Shown here piece by piece: positions 18,062-28,900 of a stretch of DNA of 64,000 nucleotides. How positions within the stretch are numbered: position 1 is the first letter of the stretch; the number at the start of each line of letters is the position of its first letter. Made by a program: the position numbers and the translations under genes. The notes under the pieces were generated by a model. That model saw only the letters and a list, made by a program, of their open reading frames with translations, was not told the origin of the DNA and ran no database searches. The stretch is taken from positions 54,840-118,839 of the forward strand of contig CANQCY010000003.1 in the NCBI GenBank assembly GCA_947591245.1, given 5' to 3'. This stretch comes from an uncultured Lachnospiraceae bacterium. Lineage in GTDB: Bacteria > Bacillota > Clostridia > Lachnospirales > Lachnospiraceae.

Positions 18062-21000
18062 TTACCGATCGGATACGGGATTGTATTCCACTTCCGCTAT
18101 ATTGATGAGCGACATCTCCTCTTTTTCTACATTTTCCAGACTCGTCAGGAGCGCATTTGCCGTGTCTAACGAAGTCAGGCAGGTTACGCCGGTCTCAATC
18201 GACACGCGCCGGATCAAAAAACCGTCGTGCGAGTTCTCGCCCTGTCTGGGAATATCGATCACGAGATCAATTTCGTGCCCCAGAAGAAGATCCATAAGCG
18301 TCGGCGCCTCATTCTCAATCTTATTGATCCGGTTTACTTCCACGCCTTCTCTCGCAAGCGCCCTCTGTGTTCCGCATGTGGCGTAAATCTCATAGCCGAG
18401 CGCCAAAAACCGCTTTGCCACCGAAACAGCCGCCGGGTGTTCCTCCCGCCTGACCGTGAGTATCATCTTCCTGTGTTTCGGAAGATCAATGCCCGCACCG
18501 AGAAACGCCTTAGACAGCGCCTCGTTAAATGTGGGGGCAACGCCCAGACACTCGCCCGTCGACTTCATCTCCGGCCCTAAACTGATCTCCGCCCCCCGCA
18601 GCTTCTCAAAAGAAAATACCGGCATCTTAATCGTGATATAGTCCGCCTCTCGCGCCAGCCCCGTTCCATAGCCAAGGTCTTTCAGCTTTTCGCCTAAGAT
18701 CACCCGCGACGCCAGCTTCACAATCGGAATTCCCGTAACCTTGCTTATATACGGCACCGTGCGCGATGAACGCGGATTTACCTCAATGACATATACCTCG
18801 TTCTCATATACGATAAACTGGATATTAATGAGTCCGATCACATGCAGCGACCTCGCCAGCCTTTTTGTGTATTCTACAATTGTCTCCTGCGTTTCCGGCA
18901 AAATGCTCTGCGCCGGATAGACCGAAATGCTGTCGCCGGAATGAATGCCGGCGCGTTCAATATGCTCCATAATACCGGGTATGAGTATCTGTTCGCCGTC
19001 GCATACGGCGTCCACTTCAACCTCTTTTCCCATCAGATATTTGTCTACCAGTATTGGATGCTCCTGCACATGCCTGTTGATGATAGACATAAATTCTATG
19101 ATATCCTCATCGTGTATGGCGATCTGCATCCCCTGCCCGCCAAGTACGTAGGACGGACGCACAAGTACCGGATACCCCAGTTCATTGGCGGCCTCCAGCG
19201 CTTCCTCGGTTGTGAAGACTGTCGTTCCCTTCGGTCTGGGAATCCCGCACTCTTCCAGAATTTCATCAAATTTCTCCCTGTCCTCCGCAGCGTCTACATT
19301 CTCTGCGCTTGTACCGAAAATCGGCACATCCATGTTACGGAGCGCTTCCGTCAGCTTGATCGCCGTCTGTCCGCCAAACTGCACGACTGCACCGTCCGGT
19401 TTTTCCAAATCCACGATATTTGCTACGTCTTCCGGCGTGAGCGGCTCAAAATACAGCTTATTTGCCACATCAAAATCCGTACTCACCGTTTCCGGATTAT
19501 TATTTATGATAATGGTCTCAAACCCGCTTTTCTCTAACGACCATGCACTGTGCACCGAACAGAAATCAAACTCGATCCCTTGTCCGATCCGGATCGGGCC
19601 GGAACCCAGCACGAGCACCTTTTTCTTCGCACCCGCCCCGCAATCATTCCCTTTTGCCTCTAACGCTTCCCTCACTTCACATTCGCTGCCAAAACAGCTG
19701 TAATAATACGGCGTCGCCGCCTCAAACTCCGCCGCGCATGTATCCACCATCTTGAATGCCGCCGTGACGCCGTTTGCAAGACGCATTTCGCGAACCTCGC
19801 CCTCTGTGATTCCGGCATATCCGGCGATTACCCGATCCGGAAACTCGATGCGTTTTGCCTCGGCGAGAAGTTCCGGCGTGAGCGGTTCGGATTTCAGGCG
19901 CTGCTCCATCTCTACGAGAATGGAGATTTTATCAATAAACCAGTAGTCGATCTGCGTTATTTCATGAATCTCTTCATACGACGCTCCCTTCCTCAAAAGC
20001 TCGGCAATGATGAAAATGCGCCGGTCATCTACGATCCGGACGCGTTCCAAAAGCTGCTCTTTCGAGCGGTCCGCGTATCGGCCAATATCCAGACTGTCTA
20101 TGTGCTGCTCCAGCGAGCGGAGCGCTTTCATGAGCGCGCCTTCAAAATTCGTGCAAATGCTCATAACCTCTCCGGTCGCTTTCATCTGCGTCGTCAGTGT
20201 TCTCTTTGCCTTGATAAATTTATCAAACGGAAGCCTCGGTATTTTTACAACGCAGTAATCAAGCGCCGGTTCAAAGCTGGCGTACGTCTTTCCGGTGACC
20301 GCATTCGGTATCTCATCCAGCATGTAGCCGAGAGCAATCTTCGCCGCAACCTTCGCGATCGGATATCCCGTCGCCTTTGACGCCAGCGCCGATGAACGGC
20401 TCACCCTCGGATTGACCTCGATTACACAGTATTCAAAAGACTCCGGATGAAGGGCAAACTGTACGTTGCATCCGCCCGTAATGCCCAATTCAGTAATAAT
20501 ATTAAGCGCAGAGGAGCGAAGCATCTGGTACTCCTTGTCCGAGAGCGTCTGAGACGGGGCGACGACGATGCTGTCGCCGGTGTGCACGCCGACCGGATCC
20601 AGATTTTCCATATTGCAGACCGTGATGCAGTTGCCGCCCGCATCGCGCATGACCTCGTACTCGATTTCCTTCCATCCGGCGATACACCGCTCGATCAGGC
20701 ACTGCCCGACGCGCGAGAGGCGGAGCCCGTTTGCGCAGATCTCCCGCAGCTCCTCTTCACTGCCGGCGATACCGCCGCCGCTTCCTCCCAGCGTATAGGC
20801 GGGACGGATCACGACCGGATAGCCGATCGTATTCGCAAAATCCACCGCTCCTTCCACGGTATCCACGACTTCGCTGGCGGCGATCGGCTCCCCGATCTTC
20901 TCCATCGTGGTTTTAAATTCCAACCGGTCCTCCGCTTTCTTAATCGTCATAGAAGTCGTGCCGATCAGACGCACTCCCTGCTCCCTCAAAAATCCGCACT

Positions 21001-21310
21001 CCTCCAATTCCATTGCGATATTTAACGCCGCCTGTCCGCCGAGCGTCGGAAGAATACTGTCCGGCCTCTCCTTTTTCAGCAGATGCTTCACGACGTCGAC
21101 AGTGAGAGGCTCTATGTATACTTTGTCCGCAATATCTTTATCTGTCATGATCGTGGCCGGGTTGGAGTTGATGAGAACGACCTCAATTCCCTCTTCTTTC
21201 AGCGAACGGCATGCCTGTGTTCCCGCATAATCAAATTCCGCCGCCTGTCCGATCACGATCGGTCCTGAACCAATGACCAATACCTTCTTTATTTCTTTTA
21301 TTTTTGGCAT
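18062..21310 (-). CDS. carB: Carbamoyl-phosphate synthase large subunit
   Basis: 1082 aa; KVLVIGSGPIVIGQAAEFDYAGTQACRSLKEEG and second half VLVLGSGPIRIGQGIEFDFCSVHS. Confidence 0.99.
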   Translation of the reverse strand: MPKIKEIKKVLVIGSGPIVIGQAAEFDYAGTQACRSLKEEGIEVVLINSNPATIMTDKDIADKVYIEPLTVDVVKHLLKKERPDSILPTLGGQAALNIAMELEECGFLREQGVRLIGTTSMTIKKAEDRLEFKTTMEKIGEPIAASEVVDTVEGAVDFANTIGYPVVIRPAYTLGGSGGGIAGSEEELREICANGLRLSRVGQCLIERCIAGWKEIEYEVMRDAGGNCITVCNMENLDPVGVHTGDSIVVAPSQTLSDKEYQMLRSSALNIITELGITGGCNVQFALHPESFEYCVIEVNPRVSRSSALASKATGYPIAKVAAKIALGYMLDEIPNAVTGKTYASFEPALDYCVVKIPRLPFDKFIKAKRTLTTQMKATGEVMSICTNFEGALMKALRSLEQHIDSLDIGRYADRSKEQLLERVRIVDDRRIFIIAELLRKGASYEEIHEITQIDYWFIDKISILVEMEQRLKSEPLTPELLAEAKRIEFPDRVIAGYAGITEGEVREMRLANGVTAAFKMVDTCAAEFEAATPYYYSCFGSECEVREALEAKGNDCGAGAKKKVLVLGSGPIRIGQGIEFDFCSVHSAWSLEKSGFETIIINNNPETVSTDFDVANKLYFEPLTPEDVANIVDLEKPDGAVVQFGGQTAIKLTEALRNMDVPIFGTSAENVDAAEDREKFDEILEECGIPRPKGTTVFTTEEALEAANELGYPVLVRPSYVLGGQGMQIAIHDEDIIEFMSIINRHVQEHPILVDKYLMGKEVEVDAVCDGEQILIPGIMEHIERAGIHSGDSISVYPAQSILPETQETIVEYTKRLARSLHVIGLINIQFIVYENEVYVIEVNPRSSRTVPYISKVTGIPIVKLASRVILGEKLKDLGYGTGLAREADYITIKMPVFSFEKLRGAEISLGPEMKSTGECLGVAPTFNEALSKAFLGAGIDLPKHRKMILTVRREEHPAAVSVAKRFLALGYEIYATCGTQRALAREGVEVNRINKIENEAPTLMDLLLGHEIDLVIDIPRQGENSHDGFLIRRVSIETGVTCLTSLDTANALLTSLENVEKEEMSLINIAEVEYNPVSDR

Positions 21311-21323
21311 ATCGTTTCCTCCG

Positions 21324-22421
21324 TTATCTCTCCATCATTTTCATAAACCGGTCAAACAAAATTTCGGAATCTCTCGGCCCGGCGCATGCTTCCGGATGAA
21401 ACTGCACTGTAAAGACAGGCTTATCCTTATACCGCAGCCCCTCGACCGTCCCATCGTTCACGTTAATAAATGCGATTTCCGCCACGCCTTCCGGAATCGA
21501 ATCCGCTCTGACAACGTACCCGTGGTTTTGCGACGAAATATAAACCTTTCCTGTTTTCACATCCTTTACCGGATGGTTCGCGCCGCGGTGTCCGTACTTC
21601 ATCTTTTCCGTGTCCGCCCCATTTGCCAGCGCCATCAGCTGGTGTCCGAGGCAGATCGCAAAGATCGGCACGCCGGAGGCATACAGCCTCTTTATATTGC
21701 CTATCGTTTCCCCGCAGTCTTTCGGGTCTCCTGGTCCGTTTGTGATCATGATGCCGTCCGGATCGGCAGAAAGAATCTCCTCCGCTTTCGTGCGCGCCGG
21801 ATAAACCGTGACCTCGCACCCCCTGTTTAGCAGGCATCGCACAATATTATATTTTGTTCCAACGTCAAGAATAGCAACCCTTTCCGTCACCGGAATGCTG
21901 CTATCCGTATCAAAATCTCCCGGCCGGAATGAAACCGCCTGTTTTGCCGTCACTTTATCGACAACGCCGGAAACCCTATATTTTTTTAATTTCTCCATCA
22001 CGGAATCTAAATCAAAAGCCCCGTCCCTCGTAATCATGCCGTTCATCGTTCCTTTTTCCCGCAGCCGCTTCGTAAGGGCCCGGGTATCGATGCCCGCAAT
22101 GCCCGGAATATCCTGTTCGGCGAGAAACTCCTGAATACTCTGTTCCTTCCGGAAATTGCTCCCCAAACGGGATAATTCGCGGACGATAAAACCGTCCACG
22201 CTCGCTTTTTTTGATTCCAAATCCTTTGTACAGATACCGTAATTGCCGATCAGGGGATATGTCATCGCCACTGCCTGTCCCGCATAACTCGGATCAGTCA
22301 GCACCTCCGGATACCCCGTCATAGAAGTATTAAATACAATCTCGCTTATGACCTCTCTTTCGCTTCCGATACCCGTCCCGGTAAACACCGTTCCGTCCTC
22401 CAGAATTAAATAGGCTTTCAT
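21324..22421 (-). CDS. carA: Carbamoyl-phosphate synthase small subunit
   Basis: MKAYLILEDGTVFTGTGIGSE; GVPIFAICLGHQLMALANGADTEKMKYGHRGANHPV. Confidence 0.99.
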   Translation of the reverse strand: MKAYLILEDGTVFTGTGIGSEREVISEIVFNTSMTGYPEVLTDPSYAGQAVAMTYPLIGNYGICTKDLESKKASVDGFIVRELSRLGSNFRKEQSIQEFLAEQDIPGIAGIDTRALTKRLREKGTMNGMITRDGAFDLDSVMEKLKKYRVSGVVDKVTAKQAVSFRPGDFDTDSSIPVTERVAILDVGTKYNIVRCLLNRGCEVTVYPARTKAEEILSADPDGIMITNGPGDPKDCGETIGNIKRLYASGVPIFAICLGHQLMALANGADTEKMKYGHRGANHPVKDVKTGKVYISSQNHGYVVRADSIPEGVAEIAFINVNDGTVEGLRYKDKPVFTVQFHPEACAGPRDSEILFDRFMKMMER

Positions 22422-22442
22422 GGCTGCTCCTTTCTCTACGTT

Positions 22443-22985
22443 TCATTCAAATGCCAAAATCATTTCCGCCGTTTCCACCAGATTATTCCCGCTGTCCATA
22501 CTGAGCTTCTGTATATATTTGTGCGCTTCTTCTTCCGTCATCGAATTTCGTTCGATCAGAAGCGCCTTTGCCGAATTGATAATCTGCCGTTCTTCTTCCG
22601 TCCGTTTTTTCGGCAGACTCTTTTTCCTTCGTTTAAGCTCCTTCTGAATATCCATCGTCATCATGAAAACGGTACTGATAAATTCCTGCGTGCGAAACGG
22701 CATCGCAAGGCAGACGATCTCATGACTGCAGCAGTCCGCGAGCTTCGGCGGGCTCGCCACCAAAAGCATAGAAAATTCTCTGGGCAGATATCCAAAAAGC
22801 TCACTGTAGTGCATATCCGTCAGCCGGTAGCCGCACACGACGATTCCTCCGTCAGACTCGTTCGCCCCCCGGATCACCTGATATGCGCTATTACATGTTA
22901 GTATATCATCAAAACCATTACGGTTCAAAACAATTTTTAAATTCTTTGCATCCTCCAGTTTCAGAAATGCAACAATGATACGCAT
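22443..22985 (-). CDS. ANTAR-domain response regulator-like RNA-binding antiterminator
   Basis: C-terminal QIINSAKALLIERNSMTEEEAHKYIQKLSMDSGNNLVETAEMIL ANTAR signature; degenerate receiver N-terminus; adjacent to glnA. Confidence 0.88.
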   Translation of the reverse strand: MRIIVAFLKLEDAKNLKIVLNRNGFDDILTCNSAYQVIRGANESDGGIVVCGYRLTDMHYSELFGYLPREFSMLLVASPPKLADCCSHEIVCLAMPFRTQEFISTVFMMTMDIQKELKRRKKSLPKKRTEEERQIINSAKALLIERNSMTEEEAHKYIQKLSMDSGNNLVETAEMILAFE

Positions 22986-23038
22986 TTTGGATATTCACCT
23001 CCTTTGTATAGCATGCTCTCTCCGTTCACGGGTAAATA

Positions 23039-24352
23039 TCAAACGCGATCCAGATACTTTTCGACCTCCCATGCCGTGACCTGGCGAGAAAACTCCTCCC
23101 ATTCTTCTTCTTTTTCGTTGATGATAATATGCGAAAGCGTTTCGCCGAATACCTCTTTTAAAAACGCGTCCTGTTCAAACGCGCGGACTGCCTCATGCAG
23201 GTTGCGGGGAAGTATATCGAATTTGACGTCCGGATCCCCCGCCGCCGCCTCCATGCTCACCGGCAGCTCGATTTCTTTTTTCAGCCCTTCCAGTCCCGCC
23301 GCCAGACACCCGGCAAGTACAAGATACGGATTGCTCGCTCCGTCCGGACTGCGCAAAACGATGCGGGAACCGGTCGCGCCAACGTCCGTGATGCGTATGA
23401 GGGGCGCGCGGCTCGTCCGAGACCATGTGATATCCACCGGCGCATTGTAGCCCGGCACCAGTCGTTTATATGAATTTACAATCGGATTGTTGATGAGCGT
23501 AAGTCCTTTGATATGCTTCATAATGCCGCCCATGAAATGATACGCCTCCCGGCTCATGCCGTGCGTTGCCTGCTCATCACTGAAAATATTTTTGCCGTTC
23601 CGACACAAAAACATATTTAAAATCATGCCGGAACCCTTGATCCCGTATTTCGGTTTCGGCATGAAGGTAGCGTGAAGTCCGTGGCGCCTCGCCACCGTCC
23701 GGACCGTCAGCTTAAATGTCATAATATTATCCGCCGTACTGAGCGCCTCGTCATACATGAAGTTAATGCAGTGCTGCGCTACCTCCTTAGAATGATAGGA
23801 GCTTTCCATGACAAATCCCATCTCTTCCAACGACAGTACCATATCGCGTCTCGCATTTTCGCCGGAATCAAGCGGGCCGATATCAAAAAAACCGCCCTTC
23901 TCGCCCGTCTCTGTCGTCGGCTGCCCGTCTTCGTCCGTATCAAAAAGGAAAAACTGGTTCTCCGGTCCCACATGAAATGTATAGCCCTGCTGCTCGGCCT
24001 CGGCGAGAACCTTCTTCAAAATATACCGCGAATCCGCCTCATACGGCGTTCCATCCGGATTCCACACATCGCATATAAAACGCGCCACCTTTCCCCGCTG
24101 CGGACGCCACGGGAAAATAGTAAACGTATCGAGATCCGGCGCCAGAATAAATTCGGATAAATCATTTGTTGCATATCCCTGAATCGCAGCGCCGTCAAAC
24201 ACGCACTCATTGTTTAAAATCCTGTCAAGATGATCGCTCGTCATCGCCACATTTTTCAATGCGCCAAAACTGTCAGCAAACTGAAGACGGATAAAGCCGA
24301 CGTCTTCCTCTTTTACTAAACGGACAATATCCTCTCTCGTGTACTTCGCCAT
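23039..24352 (-). CDS. glnA: Glutamine synthetase type I
   Basis: FADSFGALKNVAM, VGPENQFFLFD, KPKYGIKGSGMILNMFL, NSYKRLVPGYNAPVDITWS; SD favours start at MAKYTRED. Confidence 0.96.
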   Translation of the reverse strand: MAKYTREDIVRLVKEEDVGFIRLQFADSFGALKNVAMTSDHLDRILNNECVFDGAAIQGYATNDLSEFILAPDLDTFTIFPWRPQRGKVARFICDVWNPDGTPYEADSRYILKKVLAEAEQQGYTFHVGPENQFFLFDTDEDGQPTTETGEKGGFFDIGPLDSGENARRDMVLSLEEMGFVMESSYHSKEVAQHCINFMYDEALSTADNIMTFKLTVRTVARRHGLHATFMPKPKYGIKGSGMILNMFLCRNGKNIFSDEQATHGMSREAYHFMGGIMKHIKGLTLINNPIVNSYKRLVPGYNAPVDITWSRTSRAPLIRITDVGATGSRIVLRSPDGASNPYLVLAGCLAAGLEGLKKEIELPVSMEAAAGDPDVKFDILPRNLHEAVRAFEQDAFLKEVFGETLSHIIINEKEEEWEEFSRQVTAWEVEKYLDRV

Positions 24353-24384
24353 CCTCATGTCTCCTTCCTTTCATCTTTCATTTG

Positions 24385-25866
24385 CTAATTCAGATTTGAA
24401 TATCCCATCAGATCCCTGTCCACTTCTTTCGCCGCCTCCCTGCCCTCGCGGATCGCCCAGACGACAAGCGACTGTCCGCGGTGCATATCGCCCGCAGTAA
24501 ATACGCGGTCGACGCTTGTTTTGTACCCGCCCGGCTTTGTAAGCACATTTGTCCGGTTGTCAAGCTCCAGTTCAAAATCTTTTGCGACATACTCCTGCGT
24601 TCCGAGAAATCCCGCTGCAATAAATACGAGATCCGCATCGATCAGGTACTCGCTTCCCGGCGCTTCGCTCATCGCCATTCGTCCGGTCTCCTCATCCTTC
24701 TCCCATGCCAGCTTCACCGCTTTTACTTTCGTAAGCTTTCCCTTTTCGTCCTTAATAAATTCCTTCACTGTCGTCTCATAAATGCGCGGATCGCTGCCAA
24801 ATACCGCGATCGCCTCCTGCTGGCCATAATCGGTCTTTAACACCTTGGGCCACTCTGGCCACGGATTGTTGTCTGCCCGTTCTTCGGGCGGTTTCGGCAT
24901 CATCTCGAGCTGTACGACGCTTTTCGCCCCCTGCCGGATCGAAGAACCAACGCAGTCGTTTCCGGTATCGCCGCCCCCGATCACGAGAACGTTTTTGCCC
25001 TTTGCGTCAATATAATCTTTATAGTCCGGATCCATCACGTGTTTTGTCACGCGCGTCAGATAATCCACGGCGAAATATATCCCGTCCGCATCCCTGCCCG
25101 GCGCCTTGATATCACGCGGATTGGAGGAGCCGCAGGTGAGAACAATCCGGTCAAACTGCTGCAAAAGCTCCCCTGCTTTTATGTCAGCGCCGACATTCAC
25201 GCCCGTCTTAAATACGATCCCCTCTTCGGTAAGTATTTTTATCTTTCTCTCAACCACGGATTTTTCCAGTTTCATATTCGGAATGCCGTACATCAAAAGC
25301 CCGCCCGCACGATCCGAACGCTCAAAAACCGTAACGCTGTGGCCGCGCTTGTTTAACTGGTCTGCCGCCGCCAGCCCGGATGGGCCGGAACCCACGACCG
25401 CCACCTTTTTGCCGGTGCGCACTTTCGGCGGTCTCGCCTCCATAAGTCCGTTTTCATAACCAAATTCAATAATCGCATTTTCATTTTCCTTAATCGTCAC
25501 CGCTTCATCATTAAGTCCGCACGTACATGCCGCCTCGCACGGCGCCGGACATACTCTTGACGTAAACTCCGGGAAATTATTCGTTTTGAGAAGCCGCCCA
25601 AGCGCCTCCGCATAATTGTCAAGGTAAATGAGATCGTTCCACTCGGGGCACATATTATTTAACGGACACCCGGACGCCATACCCCCGATCATCATACCGG
25701 ACTGGCAAAATGGCACGCCGCAGTCCATACATCTCGCCGCCTGGCGCTTTCGGTCTTTTTCCGGCATCGGAACATGGAATTCATCAAAATTCTTAATCCT
25801 CTCCAATGGTGCGATCTCCGTATTTACATTACGTTCATATTCTAAAAATCCGGTCGGTTTTCCCAT
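24385..25866 (-). CDS. gltD: Glutamate synthase small subunit
   Basis: MGKPTGFLEYERN; ARCMDCGVPFCQSG; KKVAVVGSGPSGLAAADQLNKRGHSVTVFER; VFTAGDMHRGQSLVVWAI. Confidence 0.97.
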   Translation of the reverse strand: MGKPTGFLEYERNVNTEIAPLERIKNFDEFHVPMPEKDRKRQAARCMDCGVPFCQSGMMIGGMASGCPLNNMCPEWNDLIYLDNYAEALGRLLKTNNFPEFTSRVCPAPCEAACTCGLNDEAVTIKENENAIIEFGYENGLMEARPPKVRTGKKVAVVGSGPSGLAAADQLNKRGHSVTVFERSDRAGGLLMYGIPNMKLEKSVVERKIKILTEEGIVFKTGVNVGADIKAGELLQQFDRIVLTCGSSNPRDIKAPGRDADGIYFAVDYLTRVTKHVMDPDYKDYIDAKGKNVLVIGGGDTGNDCVGSSIRQGAKSVVQLEMMPKPPEERADNNPWPEWPKVLKTDYGQQEAIAVFGSDPRIYETTVKEFIKDEKGKLTKVKAVKLAWEKDEETGRMAMSEAPGSEYLIDADLVFIAAGFLGTQEYVAKDFELELDNRTNVLTKPGGYKTSVDRVFTAGDMHRGQSLVVWAIREGREAAKEVDRDLMGYSNLN

Positions 25867-25915
25867 CGATTTTCAACCCTTTCTGTTTATATTATGATTT
25901 CTGTTTCCAAACCGC

Positions 25916-28900
25916 TTACGAAATCTGTTTCTGCGTCTCATAAAATGCCTCGATCAACGCCTGCTCATTGCTCAGCCCCTTCTCTTCCATAGCTGCAATC
26001 TTCTGCATCATGTTCTGGTAATCGTGAGGGATGATCTTCTTGAATTTGGGAAGATAATCCTTAAAGTTTTCAAGAATCTCCTTTCCCTTGTTCGATCCCG
26101 TCGCCTCTACATGAGCGCGGATCATATCCTTCAGCTGCATGACGTCATATTTATTCGTCACGGCTTCTGACGAGACGAGCTCTTTATTCAACTTAAGGTA
26201 AAGATTGCGGTCCTCGTCGAGCACATAGGCGATACCGCCGCTCATGCCCGCCGCGAAATTCTTGCCCGTATAACCGAGCACGACAACGCAGCCGCCGGTC
26301 ATATATTCACAGCCATGTTCGCCGACGCCCTCGACAACGGCATTTACGCCGGAATTCCTGACACAGAAACGCTCGCCCGCAACGCCGCTTATATACGCCG
26401 TTCCGCTTGTCGCACCGTAAAGAGCCACATTGCCGACGACAATATTTTCATCCGAGCGGTATTTCGCATCCTTAGGCGGGTATACAATGAGCTTTCCGCC
26501 CGACAGCCCCTTTCCGAAGTAATCGTTGCTGTCGCCCTCCAATTCGAGCGTGAGCCCTTTCGGAATAAAGGCCCCAAAGCTCTGTCCGCCGCTGCCGGTG
26601 CACTTAACGGTAAACGTATCGTCTTCCAGATCATCTCCCAGGCGCTTCGTGATCTCTGACCCCAAAATCGTTCCCAAAGACCGGTCCGTATTTGTAACCT
26701 TCGCTGAAATCGTCTTCTTTTCTCCGGTTTCTAAGCTCTCGCCGAATTTTTTCAAAAAGACCTTCTCGTCAATCGTTTTATTTAACTTAAAGTCATACCT
26801 ATCCTTGGCGTTAAACTTATTCTTCTTTTCATGAATAAACGGATTGTTGATAATCGCCGACAGATCAAGCTTGCCTGCCCGCTCACTGTCGATATTATCC
26901 TTCACCTTCAAAAGATCCGAGCGCCCGATCAGTTCATCCAGCGTACTCGCGCCGAATTTCGCCATCAGCTCGCGCACCTCTTCGGCGACAAAGCGCATGA
27001 AGTTCTCGACATACTCCGGTTTTCCCTTGAAGCGTTTGCGAAGCTCCGGATTTTGTGTAGCAACGCCGACGGGACACGTATCCAGATTGCATACGCGCAT
27101 CATCACGCAGCCCATCGTCACGAGAGGCGCTGTAGCAAACCCAAACTCCTCCGCGCCAAGGAGCGCCGCGATCATGACGTCGCGTCCGTTCATCAGCTTG
27201 CCATCCGTCTCAATAACCACCTTAGAACGCAGCCCGTTCATCAGGAGCGTCTGGTGCGTCTCTGCAAGTCCGAGTTCCCATGGAAGCCCGGCATTGTGGA
27301 TCGAGCTGCCCGGAGCCGCTCCTGTCCCGCCGTCATAACCGGAAATCAGCACGACTCCCGCACCCGCTTTCGCTACGCCTGCCGCTACTGTGCCAACGCC
27401 CGCTTCCGAAACGAGCTTGACGGAAATGCGCGCATCTTTATTTGAATTTTTCAAGTCGTAAATAAGCTGTGCAAGATCTTCTATCGAATAAATATCGTGA
27501 TGCGGCGGAGGGGAAATCAGCGATACGCCCGGTGTGGAATGCCTTGTTTTGGCAATCCACGGATATACCTTCTTTCCGGGCAGATGGCCGCCCTCGCCTG
27601 GTTTCGCCCCCTGAGCCATCTTAATCTGAATCTCTTTGGCACTCACAAGGTATCTGGACGTCACGCCGAACCGTCCCGACGCCACCTGTTTGATCGCCGA
27701 GCAGCGGTTTAATCCGTCTTCGCCGATCTCAAGCCTCTCAAGGCTCTCGCCGCCCTCTCCGCTGTTTGACTTTCCGTGAAGGCGGTTCATTGCAATCGCC
27801 AGCGTCTCATGCGCCTCCTGCGAAATTGACCCGTAGGACATGGCTCCCGTCTTAAACCGTTTCACAATCTCATCCACGCTCTCTACTTTTGAAAGCGGAA
27901 TACCCTTCTTCGGGAAATTAAAATCAAGCAGGCTTCTCAAGTTCACGTAAAGGTTCTCACGGTTAATTTCACTTGAATACTCCTTGAACATCTTATAGTC
28001 TCCGGTTCTTGCAGACTCCTGAAGAAGATGAATCGTCTTCGGATTGTACAGATGCTCTTCTTTTCCGCTCCTGCTCTTGTGGTTTCCGATACTATCTAAC
28101 GTAATGTCCGTTCCGAGTTCAAGCGGATCGAACGCCTTGTCATGAAGCATTTCAACCTGTGCCTGAATATCCTCAATATCCAGTCCGCCGATACGCGAAA
28201 CCGTACCGGTAAAGTAATTCTCAATAAACGCTGCGGACAGCCCGATCGCCTCAAATATTTTGGCGCCCTGATAAGACTGTATCGTCGAAATGCCCATCTT
28301 AGAGGCAATTTTTACGATTCCATGAAGAACCGCAGAATTGTAATCATCCACTGCCACATAATAATCCTTATCCAGCATGCCGCCCTCGATCAGACCGTGA
28401 ATCGTATCCAGCGCGAGGTACGGGTTGACTGCCGTTGCGCCGAAACCGAGCAGAGTCGCAAAATGATGCACTTCCCTCGGCTCCGCGCTCTCCAAAATCA
28501 TGGACAGGGAGGTGCGTTTTTTCGTCGTAATAAGATGGTGCTGCATCGCCGATACCGCCAGAAGCGCCGGAATCGCCACATGGTTTTCATCCACGCCCCG
28601 GTCAGACAAAATTAGAATATTCGCCCCGTCTTTATAGGCGCGGTCAGCTTCCAGATACAGCCGGTCGATCGCCTTTTTCAGCGATGTATTTTTGTAATAG
28701 GTAATCGGAATCACCGCTACCTTAAAGCCCTTTACGTTCATGGACTTTATTTTCAAAAGATCGGTATTTGTCAGAATCGGATTATCAATCTTCAACGAAT
28801 GGCAGTTCTCCGCCGTTTCCTCCAGTAAGTTGCCGGAATCCCCGATATAGACCGTAGTGGACGTGACAACCTCTTCGCGTATGGCGTCAATCGGGGGATT

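Noticed and set aside
22443-22985. ANTAR gene as a novel system on its own
   Set aside because: ANTAR regulators beside glnA are already known in clostridia; only the leader and operon layout merit follow-up.
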